Of a DNA stretch of 64,000 bases, positions 61,511 through 64,000 are shown one piece after another (the stretch's first letter is position 1; each line of letters opens with the position of its first letter). The position numbers and the translations under genes were made by a program. The notes under the pieces were generated by a model. That model was given only the letters and a program-made list of their open reading frames with translations. It ran no database searches and had not been told where the DNA came from. Source of the DNA: Euzebya sp. (GTDB lineage: Bacteria; Actinomycetota; Nitriliruptoria; Euzebyales; Euzebyaceae); assembly GCF_964222135.1 (NCBI RefSeq), contig NZ_CAXQBR010000021.1, forward strand, positions 1 to 64,000. Reading direction: 5' to 3'.

Positions 61511-63259
61511 CTACAGGTACTGGCCGGTCTGGACGTTCTCGATCGACTTGCCCGGCTCGGTGCCGTCGCCGATGAGCGTGCGGACGTAGACGATGCGCTC
61601 GCCCTTCTTGCCGCTGATGCGCGCCCAGTCGTCGGGGTTCGTGGTGTTGGGGAGGTCCTCGTTCTCCTTGAACTCGTCGCGGATCGCGACCTGGAGGTCC
61701 TCGGCCTTGATCCCCTTCTGCCCCTCGTCGAGGTACCGCTTGATCGCGAGCTTCTTCGCCCGCGCGACGACGTTCTCGATCATGGCGCCGGAGTTGAAGT
61801 CCTTGAAGTACAGGATCTCCTTGTCCCCGTTGGCGTAGGTCACCTCGAGGAACCGGTTGGCCTCGTCCTCGGCGTACATCCGGTAGACGGTCTGGGCGAC
61901 CAGCGCATCGCACGCGGCGTCCTCGGAGCCGTGCTCCTTGACGAGGTCGGGGTGGAGCGGCAGGCCGCCGTGCAGGTAGATCCGGAAGATCTCGCGCGCG
62001 GCGTCGGAGTCGGGCCGCTCGATCTTGATCTTCACGTCCAGCCGGCCGGGCCGCAGGATCGCCGGGTCGATCATGTCCTCGCGGTTGGACGCGCCGATGA
62101 CGATGACGTCCTTCAGCGTCTCGACCCCGTCGATCTCGCTCAGCAGCTGCGGGACGATCGTCGTCTCGACGTCCGAGGACACCCCCGATCCGCGGGTGCG
62201 GAAGATCGAGTCCATCTCGTCGAAGAACACGATCACCGGCGTGCCGTACGACGCCTTCTCGCGGGCGCGCTGGAAGACCAGCCGGATGTGACGCTCGGTC
62301 TCGCCGACGTACTTGTTGAGCAGCTCGGGGCCCTTGATGTTGAGGAAGTAGCTCTTCGCGTCTGCGCGGCCCTCCTTCTCCGCCACCCGCTTGGCGAGGG
62401 AGTTGGCCACCGCCTTCGCGATCATCGTCTTGCCGCAGCCGGGCGGGCCGTACAGCAGGATGCCCTTCGGGGGCTTGAGCTCGTGCTCGACGAACAGGTC
62501 GGCGTGGAGGAACGGCAGCTCGACGGCGTCCTGGATCGCCTCGATCTGCGGACCGAGGCCGCCGATGTCGGTGTAGGCGATGTCGGGGACCTCCTCGAGG
62601 ACGAGCTCCTCGACCTCGGGCCGCTCGAGCTTCTCGAGGGCGTACCCCGAGCGGGTCTCGACCAGGACGTGGTCGCCGGCCCGGAGGGGGACCCCGTCGA
62701 GCTGGTCGGCCATCCGCACGACCTGCTCGTCGTCGGTGTGGCCGATGACGAGCAGCCGGCCGTCGCCCATGACGTCCTTCAGGGCCATGACCTCGCCGAC
62801 GATCTCGAAGGTGGCCGCCTCGACCACGTTGAGGGCCTCGTTGAGCACGAGCTCCTGGCCCTGGCGCAGATCGGCCACCTCGATGTCGGGGCTGACGTTG
62901 ACGCGCAGCTTGCGGCCCTGGGTGAAGATCTCGACGGTCTCGTCGGTGGGGCCCGGCCCCAGGTAGACGCCGTAGCCGCTGGGCGGGGAGGCGAGCTTCT
63001 CGACCTGCTCCTTCAACCCGACGATCTGCTCGCGCGCGTCCCGCAGGGTGTCAGCCAGCTTGCCGTTCTGGGCCATCGCGCCGTTGAGCTGGGACTTCGC
63101 GTCCATGAGCCGCTCCTCGAGCGCGCGCACGCGGCTCGGCGAGTCCTCGAGCCGGCGGCGGAGCGTCGCGGCCTCCTCCTCGAGCAGGGCGATGCGCTCG
63201 CGGAGCGCGCGCACCTGGTCGCGTGCGTCGGCGTCGTGGTCAGAGGGACTTGCGGACAT
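61511..63259 (-). CDS. mpa: Proteasome-associated AAA ATPase Mpa/ARC
   Basis: A 582-residue unfoldase that captures Pup-tagged proteins and feeds the 20S core. The N-terminal coiled coil (about 8-90, [24 protein letters not shown]) binds Pup. It is followed by two OB folds (about 95-230) and an AAA module: Walker A GPPGCGKT, Walker [32 protein letters not shown]. The C-terminus GQYL is the HbYX-like tail that docks on PrcA. I start it at ATG 63259 behind GGAGGCG. It heads the Pup gene series on this strand. Confidence 0.97.
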   Translation of the reverse strand: MSASPSDHDADARDQVRALRERIALLEEEAATLRRRLEDSPSRVRALEERLMDAKSQLNGAMAQNGKLADTLRDAREQIVGLKEQVEKLASPPSGYGVYLGPGPTDETVEIFTQGRKLRVNVSPDIEVADLRQGQELVLNEALNVVEAATFEIVGEVMALKDVMGDGRLLVIGHTDDEQVVRMADQLDGVPLRAGDHVLVETRSGYALEKLERPEVEELVLEEVPDIAYTDIGGLGPQIEAIQDAVELPFLHADLFVEHELKPPKGILLYGPPGCGKTMIAKAVANSLAKRVAEKEGRADAKSYFLNIKGPELLNKYVGETERHIRLVFQRAREKASYGTPVIVFFDEMDSIFRTRGSGVSSDVETTIVPQLLSEIDGVETLKDVIVIGASNREDMIDPAILRPGRLDVKIKIERPDSDAAREIFRIYLHGGLPLHPDLVKEHGSEDAACDALVAQTVYRMYAEDEANRFLEVTYANGDKEILYFKDFNSGAMIENVVARAKKLAIKRYLDEGQKGIKAEDLQVAIRDEFKENEDLPNTTNPDDWARISGKKGERIVYVRTLIGDGTEPGKSIENVQTGQYL

Positions 63260-63343
63260 CTCACGCCTCCTCTTCGTCACCGGCTGGCTCCTCACGGGCT
63301 GGGTCCCACGAGCTGGCCTGGCCCGACAGTATGACAGCCGTCG

Positions 63344-64000
63344 TCAGCAGCGCTGACCCTGGGTGATCGCGTACACCTCGTCGGCGGTGGCGTCGCTGAT
63401 GCGGTCGCGGCCGCCGACGACGAACAGGTTGCCACCGGCCCCGCAGACACCCTCGCGCACCTCATCGCGGACCGGTGAGGTGGGGCCCGGGTCCTCGAGC
63501 GGCACGAACACCGCGCCGTGCCCGCCGAGCAACGAGGCGGACAGGACGTCGTTGAAGTTGTGGCGGACGTTCACGGCGACGTTGACGACCCCACCGGAGT
63601 CCACGCCGTCGACCGCCATCTCGTCGAGGTAGGCGTCGCGGATCGCCATCGCCGTCCCGATGCGGGTGTCGCCCGCCAGGCGCTCCACGCTGAACCCGAG
63701 GTCGTCGATGTCGTCGATGACCTGGTCGGCGATGACCGCGTCGCCGCCCAGGGCCCACACCCGCTCCGGCGCGAGCCGCGCGAGCTCCTCGGCCGTGACC
63801 GGGTGCAGGCCGTCGCGGTTCGTCAACAGGACCGGGATGCCGTAGTAGGCCGCCATCTGGCCGGCCGCCACCGCGTCGGCGAAGTCGCGCCCGTAGGCGA
63901 CGAAGGCGTGGTCGCGGGTCTCGAACGGCGCATCGGCGACCAGCTGGCGCACCGCTCGGGCGGCGGCGGCCGCCGTGGCCTCACGTCCGTCCCCGGCGAT
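63344..64000 (-). CDS. Cell wall-binding repeat 2 protein (partial, 3' end)
   Basis: The frame is open to the window edge, so the N-terminus is missing. The visible 218 residues carry CW_binding_2-type repeats: AFVAYGRDFADAVAAGQMAAYYGIPVLLTNRDGLHPVTAEELARLAPERVWALGGDAVIADQV, then ERLAGDTRIGTAMAIRDAY, and a last repeat with FNDVLSASLLGGHGAVFVPL and LFVVGGRDRISDATADEVYAI. Such modules attach surface proteins to wall polymers. The function of the missing part is unknown. It ends 85 nt upstream of mpa on the same strand. Confidence 0.88.
   Translation of the reverse strand: MAGDGREATAAAAARAVRQLVADAPFETRDHAFVAYGRDFADAVAAGQMAAYYGIPVLLTNRDGLHPVTAEELARLAPERVWALGGDAVIADQVIDDIDDLGFSVERLAGDTRIGTAMAIRDAYLDEMAVDGVDSGGVVNVAVNVRHNFNDVLSASLLGGHGAVFVPLEDPGPTSPVRDEVREGVCGAGGNLFVVGGRDRISDATADEVYAITQGQRC

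Overview
The window is high-GC DNA from an actinomycete. Evidence: a Pup-proteasome system (pup, dop, pafA, pafB, pafC, prcA, prcB and the Mpa/ARC ATPase), a HelY-type helicase beside tatA/tatC, cysteine-free (C-) ribosomal proteins, GTG/TTG starts, GTGA/ATGA gene overlaps and a CW_binding_2 cell-wall protein. The mix suggests a deep-branching actinobacterium such as the Nitriliruptoria/Euzebya group; that placement is inference.

Layout. 0-9 kb: tRNA-Glu, a DUF4112 protein, the ribosomal trio L28-L33-L31B, lnt behind a very acidic DUF4193 protein, an unassigned structured-RNA locus (about 4.09-4.47 kb), an amidohydrolase, a zinc-ribbon RNase H operon and rpsN. 9-18 kb: an SDR, a tricorn-like protease, and a cobalamin side-chain set (fused CobU-CobC, CbiB) around a MocR regulator. 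18-25 kb: DAG kinase, helY, tatC, tatA, a zinc-ribbon protein, pafC and pafB. 25-32 kb: a class A PBP, a Ppm-type mannosyltransferase, a SCO6745-like gene, a 32-bp-period repeat array before an AraC gene, then VOC and SRPBCC genes. 31.5-36.5 kb: pafA, a Ser/Thr kinase, prcA and prcB. 36.6-50.6 kb: DUF421, a molybdate operon, gluconokinase, a run of broken catabolic genes, catalase, a MacB-like ABC pair, and a truncated sensor kinase with an intact response regulator. 50.7-53 kb: dop, an rlpA-like gene and pup. 53-61.5 kb: a frameshifted LuxR ATPase, two lipoproteins, a small protein, metY, an APC permease and a GAF-EAL protein. 61.5-64 kb: mpa/ARC and a partial cell-wall-binding protein.

The Pup genes keep one strand and the usual actinobacterial order (mpa, dop, pup, prcB, prcA, pafA, pafB, pafC, then tatA, tatC, helY) but are spread over about 45 kb by cargo islands. 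Pup is deamidated by Dop and ligated to substrates by PafA; tagged proteins are unfolded by Mpa and degraded by PrcAB; PafBC is a WYL-domain transcription regulator. Two additions inside the set stand out: an RlpA-like cell-wall gene translationally coupled to dop and placed before pup, and a membrane Ser/Thr kinase between prcA and pafA. The pup-prcB island is a gene graveyard: a transporter remnant, a frameshifted SMP-30 gene, an MFS gene with three frameshifts, a deaminase missing a metal ligand, and a headless histidine kinase.

The best candidates for undescribed biology are the structured RNA locus at 4.09-4.47 kb, the seven-copy repeat array at 29.58-29.79 kb and the dop-rlpA-pup arrangement.
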